DNA of 51,569 nucleotides from Pseudomonadota bacterium (GTDB lineage Bacteria; Pseudomonadota; Gammaproteobacteria; Burkholderiales; Burkholderiaceae_C), in NCBI GenBank assembly GCA_021805825.1, contig JAJZEC010000023.1:1-51569 (forward strand), written 5' to 3'. A program made the translations under genes and the position numbers. This document shows, piece by piece, positions 36,846-46,713 of the stretch. A model generated the notes under the pieces. It saw only the letters and a program-made list of their open reading frames with translations. It had not been told where the DNA came from and did no database searches. Each line of letters starts with the position of its first letter. Positions within the stretch are counted from its first letter, which is position 1.

Positions 36846-38354
36846 TCAGCGGAACGCGACTTCGTCGAAGGATCGCAGCTTGCGGCTGTGCAGGCGATCC
36901 ATGCGCTGGCTGCGCAGGATCTCCAGCGCGCGCAGGCCGATGCGCAGATGCTGGCCGACGCGCTCGCGGTAGAAGCGGTCGGCCATGCCCGGCAGCTTGA
37001 GCTCGCCGTGCAGCGGCTTGTCGCTGACGCACAGCAGGGTGCCGTAGGGCACGCGCAAACGGAAGCCGTTGGCGGCGATGGTCGCGCTTTCCATGTCCAG
37101 CGCGATCGCCCGGCTTTGCGAGAAGCGCAGCCGCGGGGTGCTCGACGGGCCCCCGAAGGCCTGCAGTTCCCAGTGGCGGTTGTCGGTGCTGGCCACGGTG
37201 CCGGTGCGCATCACCCGCTTGAGCTCGGGTTCGCGCAGGCGCGTGACCTCGGCCACCGCCTGCTGCAGCGCCAGCTGCACCTCGGCCAGCGCCGGCAGCG
37301 GCACCCACAGCGGCAGATCCTCGTCGAGCACATGATCCTCGCGCACATAGGCATGCGCGAGCACGTAGTCGCCCAGCCGCTGCGTGCTGCGCAGCCCGGC
37401 GCAATGCCCGAGCATCAACCAGGCATGCGGGCGCAGCACCGCAACATGGTCGGTGATGGTGCGCGCATTGGACGGCCCGACCCCGATGTTCACCAGGGTG
37501 ATCCCGCTGCGATCCGGGCGCACCAGGTGGTAGGCCGGCATCTGCGGCAGGCGAGCCGGCGGCACGCCCTGCACCGACAGCTCGCCGCCGGCGGCGCGGC
37601 GGGAGCGCACATGCCCCGGCTCGACGAGTTCGCAGTAGTCCTGCGCCTGCTGCCCGGGCTGGCGCAGCAGCTGGCGCGCCATGGCGACGAATTCGTCGAC
37701 GTAGAAGCCGTAGTTGGTGAACAGCACGAAACGCTGGAAGTGCTCGGGCGAGGTGCCGGTGTAATGCCGCAGGCGCTGCAGCGAGTAGTCCACGCGCGCG
37801 GCGGTGAACAGCGCCAGCGGTCGCGCCTGGCCGGGGCCAGGAACGAAGGTGCCGTTGGCGATGCCGTCGTCCATGGCGGCCAGGTCGGGCATGTCGAAGC
37901 AGGCGCGCAGCCGCTGGCGCGACGCGCCGTCGAGCTCGGCCTCGTAGTGCGTGTTCTCGTCGAGGGCGAAGGGCAAGGCGATCGGCTGTTCGCTCGGACC
38001 GACCCGCAAGGGCTGTCCATGGTTGCGCAACAGCAGTTCGAACTGCTCGCGGTAGTAGTCGGCGAACAGATCCGGGCGCGTCAGGGTGGTCTCGAATTCC
38101 CCGGGAGCGCTGACGAAGCCGTAGCTGGCGGGACCGTCGCCGCGCTCCTGCGCCCCGGCCATCTGCGGAACCCGCAGCCGCACCCGCGGGTAGAAGGCGC
38201 GCTGCGGCTGCGCGGCCGCCGATCCACCGGCCTGCAACAGCCCGCGCAGCGCGCGCAGCAGGCCATCCACCGCCTCGGCGTACAGGGCCTGCACATGCGC
38301 CAGCGCGCTGGCGGCATCGCCATGGCTGCGCTCGGCGGCGTCGGAAGGGGACAT
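36846..38354 (-). CDS. amn: AMP nucleosidase
   Basis: Cleaves AMP to adenine and ribose 5-phosphate. 502 aa from the ATG at 38354. N-terminal domain with RYLR-like VDYSLQRLRHYTGTSPEHFQ, then the nucleoside-phosphorylase-like domain with NIGVGPSNARTITDHVAVLRP, MLGHCAGLR, YVREDHVLDE and MESATIAANGFR. A TACAGT box lies 7 bases before the ATG and no ribosome binding site is visible, so the mRNA may be leaderless. Confidence 0.93.
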   Translation of the reverse strand: MSPSDAAERSHGDAASALAHVQALYAEAVDGLLRALRGLLQAGGSAAAQPQRAFYPRVRLRVPQMAGAQERGDGPASYGFVSAPGEFETTLTRPDLFADYYREQFELLLRNHGQPLRVGPSEQPIALPFALDENTHYEAELDGASRQRLRACFDMPDLAAMDDGIANGTFVPGPGQARPLALFTAARVDYSLQRLRHYTGTSPEHFQRFVLFTNYGFYVDEFVAMARQLLRQPGQQAQDYCELVEPGHVRSRRAAGGELSVQGVPPARLPQMPAYHLVRPDRSGITLVNIGVGPSNARTITDHVAVLRPHAWLMLGHCAGLRSTQRLGDYVLAHAYVREDHVLDEDLPLWVPLPALAEVQLALQQAVAEVTRLREPELKRVMRTGTVASTDNRHWELQAFGGPSSTPRLRFSQSRAIALDMESATIAANGFRLRVPYGTLLCVSDKPLHGELKLPGMADRFYRERVGQHLRIGLRALEILRSQRMDRLHSRKLRSFDEVAFR

Positions 38355-38361
38355 GCGCGGC

Positions 38362-38367
38362 ACTGTA
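38362..38367 (-). promoter_or_regulatory. -10 box of a possible leaderless amn promoter
   Basis: Minus strand TACAGT with seven bases to the ATG at 38354. The -35 is weak (CTGGCG, 18 bp upstream). Confidence 0.35.
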
Positions 38368-38416
38368 CCCGCGGCCGCGCCAACGCGCCAGCGCCCGGCC
38401 GCCTGCCCGCGGGCGC

Positions 38417-39250
38417 TCAGGCCGCGGCCAGGCGCTCGAGCACGCCCAGGCTGGCTTCGGCCTGGTTCAGGGTGTAGAAGTGCAAGCCCGGAGCCCCCGC
38501 TTCGAGCAGCCTGCGGCACAGCGCGGCCACCACGTCGCAACCGAAAGCCACGATCGAGGCACGGTCATCGCCGAAACCCTGCAGCCGCAGGCGCAGCCAG
38601 CGCGGGATCTCTGCGCCGCAGACCTCCGAAAAACGCAGCAGCTGCGTGGCGTTGGTGATCGGCATGATGCCAGGCACGATGGCGGCCTCGACGCCTGCCG
38701 CGCGCACCTCGTCGACAAAATACAGGTAGGCCTCGGGGTTGTAGAAGTACTGGGTGATCGCCGAGTCGGCGCCGGCGCGCATCTTGGCCACGAAATGCCG
38801 AAGGTCGTCGCGCGGGCTGGCCGACTGCGGATGCATCTCGGGGTAGGCGGCGACCTCGATGTGGAACCAGTCGCCGGTCTGCGCGCGGATGAACGCGACG
38901 AGATCGCTGGCATGCGCGAACGCGCCGCCCAGACCGTAGCCCGAGGGCAGATCCCCACGCAGCGCGACCATGCGGCGGATGCCTCGACTGCGGTAGTGCT
39001 CGAGCATGCGCAGCACGCTGTCGCGGCTGGCGCCGACGCACGACAGGTGCGGCGCGGCCTGCACCCCTTCGGACGTGATTTCAGCGACCGTGTCGAGGGT
39101 GCCCTGCTGGGTCGATCCGCCAGCGCCGAAGGTCACCGAGCAGAACTCCGGCGAACACGCGTACAGACGGCGCCGCGCCGCGCGCAGCCTGTCGGCTCCC
39201 TCGGGGGTCTTCGGCGGAAAGAACTCGAAGCTCAGATGATCGACGCGCAT
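38417..39250 (-). CDS. metF: 5,10-methylenetetrahydrofolate reductase
   Basis: FAD enzyme that makes 5-methyl-THF for methionine synthesis. 277 aa. SFEFFPPKT at the N-terminus, FCSVTFGAGGSTQQGT, LRGDLPSGYG, DWFHIEVAAYPEMHP, ITQYFYNPEAY and PGIMPITN are all MetF features. Starts 15 bp after the ahcY stop, so ahcY and metF are co-transcribed behind the SAH riboswitch. Confidence 0.95.
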   Translation of the reverse strand: MRVDHLSFEFFPPKTPEGADRLRAARRRLYACSPEFCSVTFGAGGSTQQGTLDTVAEITSEGVQAAPHLSCVGASRDSVLRMLEHYRSRGIRRMVALRGDLPSGYGLGGAFAHASDLVAFIRAQTGDWFHIEVAAYPEMHPQSASPRDDLRHFVAKMRAGADSAITQYFYNPEAYLYFVDEVRAAGVEAAIVPGIMPITNATQLLRFSEVCGAEIPRWLRLRLQGFGDDRASIVAFGCDVVAALCRRLLEAGAPGLHFYTLNQAEASLGVLERLAAA

Positions 39251-39265
39251 GGATTCGCCGCCGGC

Positions 39266-40708
<1,443 letters not shown>

Positions 40709-40776
40709 CTTGGTTGCTCCACAAGACAGCGGCCCGCAACGGGATGCTCACCGCATCCCGTGACGGACACGGGTTG

Positions 40777-40890
40777 GGTGAGCGCCGTTGCACACGCGCC
40801 ACCGGTGGCGGCGCGCAGTTCTTCCCGAGCCTGGCGACCCGCAGCGGCGCGATGCGCCGGCTTGCGGATGCGTTGCAACGCTCCTCGGGA
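40777..40890 (-). promoter_or_regulatory. SAH riboswitch
   Basis: Minus strand reads CCCGAGGAGCGTTGCAACG (40871-40889), then CCAGGCTCGGG (40824-40834) and GTGCAACGGCGCTCACC (40777-40793). These match the SAH aptamer: P1 CCCGAG/CTCGGG, conserved GAGCGTTGC, conserved CAGG, and pseudoknot GAGCG (40879-40883) with CGCTC (40780-40784). GCTCACC at the aptamer's 3' end can alternatively pair with GGTGAGC (40746-40752) in a downstream hairpin whose arms are CGGGATGC/GCATCCCG (40740-40760), giving mutually exclusive states before the ahcY ribosome binding site. A TAGAAT -10 box at 40899-40904 would start the RNA right at the aptamer. Confidence 0.93.
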
Positions 40891-40930
40891 CAGCCGCCAT
40901 TCTAGTGTCCTGGCGGCCCGGCTGAAGGAT

Positions 40931-42136
40931 TCAGGCAGCGGCCACGGGCAGTTCCGGCTCGAGCCCGAGGTCGGCGCGCAAGGTCGAGGCCTTGTCGATG
41001 GCCTCCCAGCTGAAGTCCGGCTCGTCGCGCCCGAAATGTCCATAGGCGGCGGTGCGGGCGTAGATCGGGCGCTGCAGGTCGAGCATGCGGATGATGCCCC
41101 GCGGGCGCAGGTCGAAATGACGGCGCACCAGTTGCTCCAGCCGTCTGTCCTCGACGACCCCGGTGCCCTGGGTGGTGACCATCACGCTGGTCGGCTCGGC
41201 GACGCCGATGGCGTACGACACCTGCACCAGGCAGCGCTTGGCCAGGCCGGCAGCGACGATGTTCTTCGCCACGTAGCGCGCGGCGTAGGCGGCCGAGCGA
41301 TCGACCTTGGTCGGATCCTTGCCGGAGAACGCGCCGCCTCCATGCGGGGCGGAACCGCCGTAGGTGTCGACGATGATCTTGCGCCCGGTCAGCCCGCAAT
41401 CGCCCTGCGGACCACCGATGACAAAGCGCCCGGTGGGGTTGATCAGGTACTTGACCCCGGCGCGCATCCAGTGCGGCGGCAGCACCGGCTTGATGATCTC
41501 CTCGACCACCGCCTCGCGCAACGCCGGCATCTCGATGTCCGGCGCGTGCTGGGTCGACAGCACCACGGTGTCCACCGCCACCGGCAGGCCGCCTTCGTAG
41601 CGGAAGGTGATCTGGCTCTTCGCGTCCGGGCGCAACCACGGCAGGCGCCCGTCCCGGCGCACCTGGCTCTGGCGCTCGACCAGGCGATGGGCGTAGTAGA
41701 TCGGCGCCGGCATCAGTTCCGGGGTTTCGTCGCAGGCGTAGCCGAACATCAGTCCCTGGTCGCCGGCGCCCAGATCGAGATTGTCGTCCTGCGCCTTGTC
41801 GACCCCGCGCGCGATGTCGGGGCTCTGCTTGTCGTAGGCCACGAGCACGGCGCAACTCTTGGCGTCGATGCCGAAGTCGGCGTTGTCGTAGCCGATGCGC
41901 TGGAGGGTATCGCGGGCGACCTGGATGTAGTCGACCACCGCGCGCGAGGTGATCTCACCGGCCAGAACGACCAGTCCGGTGTTGGTCAGTGTCTCGGCGG
42001 CCACGCGCGACGCCGGATCCTGTTCCAGCAGGGCGTCGAGGATGGCGTCGGAAATCTGGTCGGCCACTTTGTCGGGGTGGCCCTCGGACACCGATTCCGA
42101 GGTGAACAGATGGGCAGAGGTAGGCGTTTCGGCCAT
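40931..42136 (-). CDS. metK: S-adenosylmethionine synthetase
   Basis: Makes SAM from methionine and ATP. 401 aa from the ATG at 42136, preceded by [30 protein letters not shown] and [16 protein letters not shown] are family signatures. An in-frame ATG at 42190 would add 18 non-conserved residues. The 137-nt leader contains a structured element. metK, riboswitch, ahcY and metF follow one another on the minus strand. Confidence 0.96.
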   Translation of the reverse strand: MAETPTSAHLFTSESVSEGHPDKVADQISDAILDALLEQDPASRVAAETLTNTGLVVLAGEITSRAVVDYIQVARDTLQRIGYDNADFGIDAKSCAVLVAYDKQSPDIARGVDKAQDDNLDLGAGDQGLMFGYACDETPELMPAPIYYAHRLVERQSQVRRDGRLPWLRPDAKSQITFRYEGGLPVAVDTVVLSTQHAPDIEMPALREAVVEEIIKPVLPPHWMRAGVKYLINPTGRFVIGGPQGDCGLTGRKIIVDTYGGSAPHGGGAFSGKDPTKVDRSAAYAARYVAKNIVAAGLAKRCLVQVSYAIGVAEPTSVMVTTQGTGVVEDRRLEQLVRRHFDLRPRGIIRMLDLQRPIYARTAAYGHFGRDEPDFSWEAIDKASTLRADLGLEPELPVAAA

Positions 42137-42192
42137 GCGCGGGCTCCTGGATGGATCATGCGGGTGGAGTCCGCCGCGGGCCTGCTGCATGC

Positions 42193-42273
42193 CGACGCTT
42201 TAGCGGTTCCAGCTCCCCGGGGGCTTCCCCTGGGAGTCGTCGCCCCGCAAGTTGTCATTAACTCGGCGACAAG
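42193..42273 (-). promoter_or_regulatory. Structured metK leader RNA, class unassigned
   Basis: Downstream of the metK promoter the RNA can form a hairpin CGACG (42238-42242) with CGTCG (42193-42197) enclosing a long inner stem CTCCC-A-GGGG/CCCC-CG-GGGAG, with GGAACCGCTAAAG joining. The same GCGACG segment can instead pair with GTCGC upstream (near 42265-42270), around a small hairpin with loop AATGAC. Two exclusive folds sharing one strand suggest a switch. It precedes metK, so a SAM- or methionine-pathway ligand is the natural guess, but I cannot match it to a named SAM riboswitch. Confidence 0.5.
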
Positions 42274-42279
42274 GCGTGC

Positions 42280-42309
42280 AGTATAGGCGCCTTGGCCCTG
42301 CGCTGTCAG
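42280..42309 (-). promoter_or_regulatory. Sigma-70 promoter of metK
   Basis: Minus strand CTGACA (42304-42309), 18-bp spacer, TATACT (42280-42285); both hexamers five of six matches. Predicted start near 42273, giving a leader of about 137 nt. Confidence 0.68.
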
Positions 42310-42394
42310 CCGGCGGGACGGGCGATGCCAGCCGCCCGCCCGCGTCTGGCTAACATGAGCGCACTTCGCCGCCGCCCTGACTGCCCGCCCGCCC

Positions 42395-43255
42395 ATGCCG
42401 CTGCGCCTGATGCAAGCCCTGTCGCTGCTGCCCCTGGGGCTGCTGCAGGCAGCCGGCGCGCTGCTCGGGCTGCTCGCCTACCTGGCTGCGCCCGACTACC
42501 GGCGAACCCTGCGCCAGAACCTGCGGCAAGCCGGCTTCGCGACGCGCCGCCTGGCTTGGTCGGCGGCGCTGGAAGCCGGACGCATGGTGGGCGAACTCCC
42601 CTTCGTGTGGTTCCGGCGTGGCCCGCGCGCCGCGGCGCAACGCGTTCAGGTGTCCGGGTACGAGCATGTCGAGCAGGCGCGTGTCCAAGGGCGCGGGGTG
42701 CTCTTTCTGAGTCCCCACCTGGGTTGCTTTGAAGTGTGCGCGCAGGTCGCGGCAGGATGGGGCCCGATCACCGTGCTGTACCGCCCGCCGCACAAGGCCT
42801 GGCTGCAACCCCTGGCGCTCGCCCGCCCGCGCGAAAATCTGCGCGTCGTCCCGGCGACTGCCGCGGGCATGCGGCCGCTGCTGCGCGCGCTGCGCGCCGG
42901 CGAAGCGGTGGGCCTGCTGCCCGACCAGGCGCCATCGGCGGGCGAAGGCACCTGGGTTGCGTTCTTCGGCCGCCCGGCCTACACCATGACGCTGCCGGCG
43001 CGGCTGCTGCAACTCACCGGGGCGCGCCTGGTGTTCGCCTTCGCCGAGCGCCTTCCGGCGGGCCGCGGCTACCGGCTGCGGCTGCACCCGGTGGACGATC
43101 TGCCCGGCGACGCGCAGCAGGCAGCGCTGCGCATCAACCAGGAGATCGAGGCGCTGGTGCGCAGCTGCCCGCAGCAGTATCTCTGGGGCTACCGGCGCTA
43201 CAAGGTGCCGCGCGGCGCCGCGCAGCCTCCCTCCGACGGGGGCGCGACAGCATGA
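42395..43255 (+). CDS. LpxL/HtrB-type lysophospholipid or lipid A acyltransferase
   Basis: 286 aa. One N-terminal hydrophobic helix (MQALSLLPLGLLQAAGALLGLLAYL), the acyltransferase motif SPHLGCFE (His-x4-Glu) near residue 109, LLPDQ and FFGRPAYT. This family adds secondary acyl chains to lipid A. Overlaps the next acyltransferase gene by 4 bp. No clear ribosome binding site precedes the ATG. Confidence 0.85.
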   Translation: MPLRLMQALSLLPLGLLQAAGALLGLLAYLAAPDYRRTLRQNLRQAGFATRRLAWSAALEAGRMVGELPFVWFRRGPRAAAQRVQVSGYEHVEQARVQGRGVLFLSPHLGCFEVCAQVAAGWGPITVLYRPPHKAWLQPLALARPRENLRVVPATAAGMRPLLRALRAGEAVGLLPDQAPSAGEGTWVAFFGRPAYTMTLPARLLQLTGARLVFAFAERLPAGRGYRLRLHPVDDLPGDAQQAALRINQEIEALVRSCPQQYLWGYRRYKVPRGAAQPPSDGGATA

Positions 43256-44142
43256 CCTGGTTGCTGCTGGGGCTGCTGTGGCTGCTGCACTGGCTGCCCT
43301 ACCCGCTGCAGGCCGCGCTCGGCCGCGGGCTCGGCAGCCTGCTCTGGCGGCTGGCGCGGCGCCGGCGGGCGATCGCGCTGCGCAACCTGGAGCTGTGCTT
43401 CCCGCAGTGGAGCCTGGCACGCCGCGAACAGGTGGGGCGCGAGCATTTCGGCTGGGTGGCGCGCGCGCTCCTCGAGCGGGCCTTTCTCTGGTGGGCCAGC
43501 CCGCGACGGCTGCAACATGTGCTGCACCTGCGGGGCGCGGTCGATGAGGCCCTGCACGGCGAAGGCCCGGTGCTGTTGCTCGGACTGCACTTCGAGGGCA
43601 TGGACGCGGCCTGGACGGCCCTCACGCTGGCCGCGCACCGCCCGCTGTCGGGCATGTACACCCCGCAGAAATCGGCGCCGCTGGATCGCTGGGTGCTGGC
43701 CGGGCGCAGCCGCTTCGCCACCGAGCGCATCGTCTCGCGCCACGAAGGAGCCACCGGAATGCTGCGCGCCTTGCGCCGCCGCACGCCTTTCTACACCTTG
43801 CCCGACATGGATTTCGGCCCCAAGCACGCCCGATTCATTCCCTTCTTCGGCGTGCCGGCGGCCACACTGGACGTGGTACCCAGGCTGGCGGCGTCGACCG
43901 GCGCGCGCATCCACCCCGTGGTCGCGCGCATGCTGCCGGGCTCGCAGGGCTACGAGGTGACCATCCACCCTGCGTGGACGGATTACCCCACGCTGCGCGA
44001 CGGACGGCTGGCCGACATCGACTCCGACCTGCTGCGGCTGAACCGCTTCATCGAGCAGCAGGTCGAGTCGATGCCCAGCCAATATCATTGGGTGCACAAG
44101 CGCTTCAAGACGCGCCCGCCGGGCGAGCCCCCGCTGTACTGA
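43252..44142 (+). CDS. Second LpxL/HtrB-type acyltransferase
   Basis: 296 aa from ATG 43252 (ATGA overlap). N-terminal hydrophobic helix, GLHFEGMD (His-x4-Asp catalytic motif), YTPQKSAPLDRWV, and LPDMDFG followed by IPFFGVPAATLDV. A tandem paralogue of the preceding gene; the two may attach different chains to lipid A, or one may be specialised (LpxM-like). Assignment between LpxL, LpxM and LpxP is not possible here. Confidence 0.85.
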   Translation: MTWLLLGLLWLLHWLPYPLQAALGRGLGSLLWRLARRRRAIALRNLELCFPQWSLARREQVGREHFGWVARALLERAFLWWASPRRLQHVLHLRGAVDEALHGEGPVLLLGLHFEGMDAAWTALTLAAHRPLSGMYTPQKSAPLDRWVLAGRSRFATERIVSRHEGATGMLRALRRRTPFYTLPDMDFGPKHARFIPFFGVPAATLDVVPRLAASTGARIHPVVARMLPGSQGYEVTIHPAWTDYPTLRDGRLADIDSDLLRLNRFIEQQVESMPSQYHWVHKRFKTRPPGEPPLY

Positions 44143-44157
44143 CCGAGAAGCAAGACC

Positions 44158-45042
44158 TTGCCCCTGCAGTTCTCCAAGATGCATGGCGCCGGCAACGACT
44201 TCGTCGTCATCGACGCCACCCGCGAGCCCTTCGCGCTCGATGCCGCGCAACTGCGGCTGCTGGCCGATCGCCACTTCGGGGTCGGTGCCGACCAGATCCT
44301 GGTCGTCGAGCCGCCGTCGGACGCGCAGGTCGACTTCGACTACCGCATCTTCAATGCCGACGGCGGCGAGGTCGAGCAATGCGGCAACGGCGCGCGCTGC
44401 TTTGTCGCCTTCGTGCGCCGTCGCGGCCTGAGCACCAAGGACGCGGTGCGGGTGCGCACCCGCGCCGGGGTCATCGAACCGCGCATGCAATCCGATGGCC
44501 GGGTCTGCGTGGACATGGGCGCGCCGCGCCTGCAGGCCACCGATGCCGGCTTCGACACCGCCGGCCTGCGCGCACTACCCGAGGGCGACCTGACGCGCTG
44601 GGAACTGGCCGTGGACGACGAGCTGCTGCGACTCAGCGTGCTGTCGATGGGCAATCCGCATGCGGTGCAGCGCGTCGACAACGTCGATGCCGCGGCGGTC
44701 GATCGGCTGGGCCCGCTGCTCGAACATCATCCACGCTTCGCCCACAGGGTCAATGCCGGCTTCCTGCAGGTGCTGGATGCCCACCATGCCCGCCTGCGGG
44801 TCTGGGAGCGCGGCGCCGGCGAGACCCTGGCCTGCGGCACCGGCGCCTGCGCCGCCGCGGTGGCCGGCATCTGCCACGGCTGGCTGCGCAGCCCGGTGCG
44901 GCTGCAGGCTCGCGGCGGCGAGCTCGACATCGCCTGGGACGGCCCCGGGCACGCGGTACGCATGACCGGAACCGCGGTGCACGTGTTCGACGCCAGCATC
45001 GATCTGGATTCCCTGCCCCTGCCCTCTGCCGGAATGCCCTGA
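44158..45042 (+). CDS. dapF: Diaminopimelate epimerase
   Basis: Converts LL- to meso-diaminopimelate for lysine and peptidoglycan. 294 aa. [15 protein letters not shown], the two catalytic Cys in EQCGNGARC and LACGTGACA. Starts at TTG 44158, 15 bp after the acyltransferase stop; no ATG is available before the conserved FSKMHG. The stop shares a base with the DUF484 start (TGATG). Confidence 0.94.
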   Translation: MPLQFSKMHGAGNDFVVIDATREPFALDAAQLRLLADRHFGVGADQILVVEPPSDAQVDFDYRIFNADGGEVEQCGNGARCFVAFVRRRGLSTKDAVRVRTRAGVIEPRMQSDGRVCVDMGAPRLQATDAGFDTAGLRALPEGDLTRWELAVDDELLRLSVLSMGNPHAVQRVDNVDAAAVDRLGPLLEHHPRFAHRVNAGFLQVLDAHHARLRVWERGAGETLACGTGACAAAVAGICHGWLRSPVRLQARGGELDIAWDGPGHAVRMTGTAVHVFDASIDLDSLPLPSAGMP

Positions 45043-45704
45043 TGGAACTGAGTGAAAACGACCTGGCCGCGTACCTGGCCGAACACCCCGACTTCTTCGA
45101 GCGCCACGCCGAACTGCTGGCCAATGTGCAACTGCTCAGCCCGCATGGGAACCGCGCGGTATCCCTGCAGGAACGCCAGATCGAGATGTTGCGCGACAAG
45201 ATGCGCACCCTCGAGCACCGTCTGGCCGACATGATCCGCAACGCCGCCGACAACGAGGTTCGATCGGGCCGGCTGCTGGCCTGGTCGCGCGCGCTGCTGC
45301 AGCAGGACGACCCCGCGCTGCTGGGGCAGACCCTGGTCGAGCAGCTGTGCGCGCTGTTCGAGATGCCCTTGGCGGCGCTGCGCGTCTGGGGGGTGCGCGC
45401 CGAATTCGCCGGCCTTCCGGTGGCGGCCGCGGTCGGCGAGGACATTCCCGTGCTGGCCAGCAGCCTGAGCCAGCCCTACTGCGGCGCCAACGCCGGATTC
45501 GAGGCCGCGCGCTGGCTTTCGTCGCCGCCGCAGTCGCTGGCCATGGTGGCCCTGCGCAGCGCCAGCCAGGCGCCGGCCTTCGGCCTGCTGGTGCTGGGTT
45601 CGCCGCAGAGCGATCGCTTCACGACCGACATGGGAACCGAGTTCCTCACCCGCATGGGCGAGGTCGCGTCGGCCGCGCTGGCGCGCCTGTTGCCTGCGCA
45701 GTAG
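45042..45704 (+). CDS. DUF484 protein of the dapF-xerC operon
   Basis: 220 aa. LAEHPDFFERHAELLANVQL followed by SLQERQIEMLRDKMRTLEHRL (helical, probably coiled coil), then a GAF-like domain. This is the DUF484 family, always found between dapF and xerC. Function unknown. TGATG overlap with dapF. Confidence 0.88.
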   Translation: MELSENDLAAYLAEHPDFFERHAELLANVQLLSPHGNRAVSLQERQIEMLRDKMRTLEHRLADMIRNAADNEVRSGRLLAWSRALLQQDDPALLGQTLVEQLCALFEMPLAALRVWGVRAEFAGLPVAAAVGEDIPVLASSLSQPYCGANAGFEAARWLSSPPQSLAMVALRSASQAPAFGLLVLGSPQSDRFTTDMGTEFLTRMGEVASAALARLLPAQ

Positions 45705-45713
45705 CCCGCGGCC

Positions 45714-46709
45714 ATGCACGATCGGCCCGGCCCGGTGGATGCACCGCAGCAACCCGCGGTGCTCGCGCCGGCCTGCGCACGCTACCTGCAGCACCTGTTG
45801 CAGGTGCGGCGGCTGGCCGAGCGCACGCTGCGCAACTACCGTCGCGACCTGGACGACCTGTGCCGTCGCGCGTGCCAGGCGGGAGTCGACGCCGCGCAAT
45901 TGCAGCCGGCGCAACTGCGCTCCTGGGTCGCCGCGCTGCATGCCCAGGGCATGAGCCCGCGCGCCATCGCCACCCGACTGTCAGCATGGCGTGGCCTGCT
46001 GCACTGGATGGGTCGGCAGGGGCTGCTGTCCCGCGATCCGGCGGCCGGCGTGCGTGCACCGCGCGCACCGCGCGCGCTGCCCAAGGCGCTCAGCGTGGAC
46101 CACGCGGTGGCTCTGGCCGCCGGAGCGCCGACAGCGCCGGGCGCGGACGAGGCAGCCGCGGCGCGCGCGCATGCGCTGGCCGAACTGCTGTACTCCAGCG
46201 GCTTGCGCGTGTCCGAACTGATCGGGCTGGACACCCATCCCGAGCACGGCCGCGAATACCGTTCGCAGGGGTGGATCGATTGGGAGCAGGCCCAGGCGCA
46301 TGTGCTGGGCAAGGGCGGCAAGCGGCGCAGCGTACCGGTGGGCGCCCAGGCGATGCAGGCTCTGCGCGCGTGGCTGCACCTGCGTCCGCCGGCACCGGCC
46401 GCGGCGAGCGCGGCCGATCGCGCGGCGTTGTTCGTCGGCCCGCGCGGCAGGCGCATCAGCGCCCAGCGGGTGCGCGAGGAACTGCGCCGGCGGGCACGCG
46501 AAGCCGGACTGGCCGTACCGGTGCACCCGCACATGTTGCGGCACTCCTTCGCATCACATCTGCTGCAATCCAGCGGCGACTTGCGTGGAGTGCAGGAGTT
46601 GCTGGGGCATTCGAGCATTGCCAGCACGCAGATCTACACACGACTGGATTTCCAGCATCTGGCCAAGGTCTATGACCAGGCCCATCCACGCGCGCGCAAG
46701 CCGCGCTGA
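45714..46709 (+). CDS. xerC: Tyrosine recombinase XerC
   Basis: Chromosome-dimer resolution recombinase acting with XerD at dif. 331 aa. N-terminal SAM-like DNA-binding domain, then the catalytic residues: Arg in SSGLRVSEL, Lys in GKGGKRR, HMLRHSFASH (His-x2-Arg), LGHSS and the nucleophile in IYTRLDF. The dapF-DUF484-xerC order identifies it as the housekeeping XerC and not a mobile-element integrase. Confidence 0.94.
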   Translation: MHDRPGPVDAPQQPAVLAPACARYLQHLLQVRRLAERTLRNYRRDLDDLCRRACQAGVDAAQLQPAQLRSWVAALHAQGMSPRAIATRLSAWRGLLHWMGRQGLLSRDPAAGVRAPRAPRALPKALSVDHAVALAAGAPTAPGADEAAAARAHALAELLYSSGLRVSELIGLDTHPEHGREYRSQGWIDWEQAQAHVLGKGGKRRSVPVGAQAMQALRAWLHLRPPAPAAASAADRAALFVGPRGRRISAQRVREELRRRAREAGLAVPVHPHMLRHSFASHLLQSSGDLRGVQELLGHSSIASTQIYTRLDFQHLAKVYDQAHPRARKPR

Positions 46710-46713
46710 AGGC

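Noticed and set aside
42193-42273. metK leader as a SAM-II or SAM-V riboswitch
   Set aside because: Only the short GCTAAA segment agrees; the pseudoknot order and the distance to the ribosome binding site do not fit, so I left the class open.
45714-46709. Tyrosine recombinase as a sign of an integrated element
   Set aside because: dapF-DUF484-xerC is the conserved housekeeping context, and no attachment repeats or phage genes are near.
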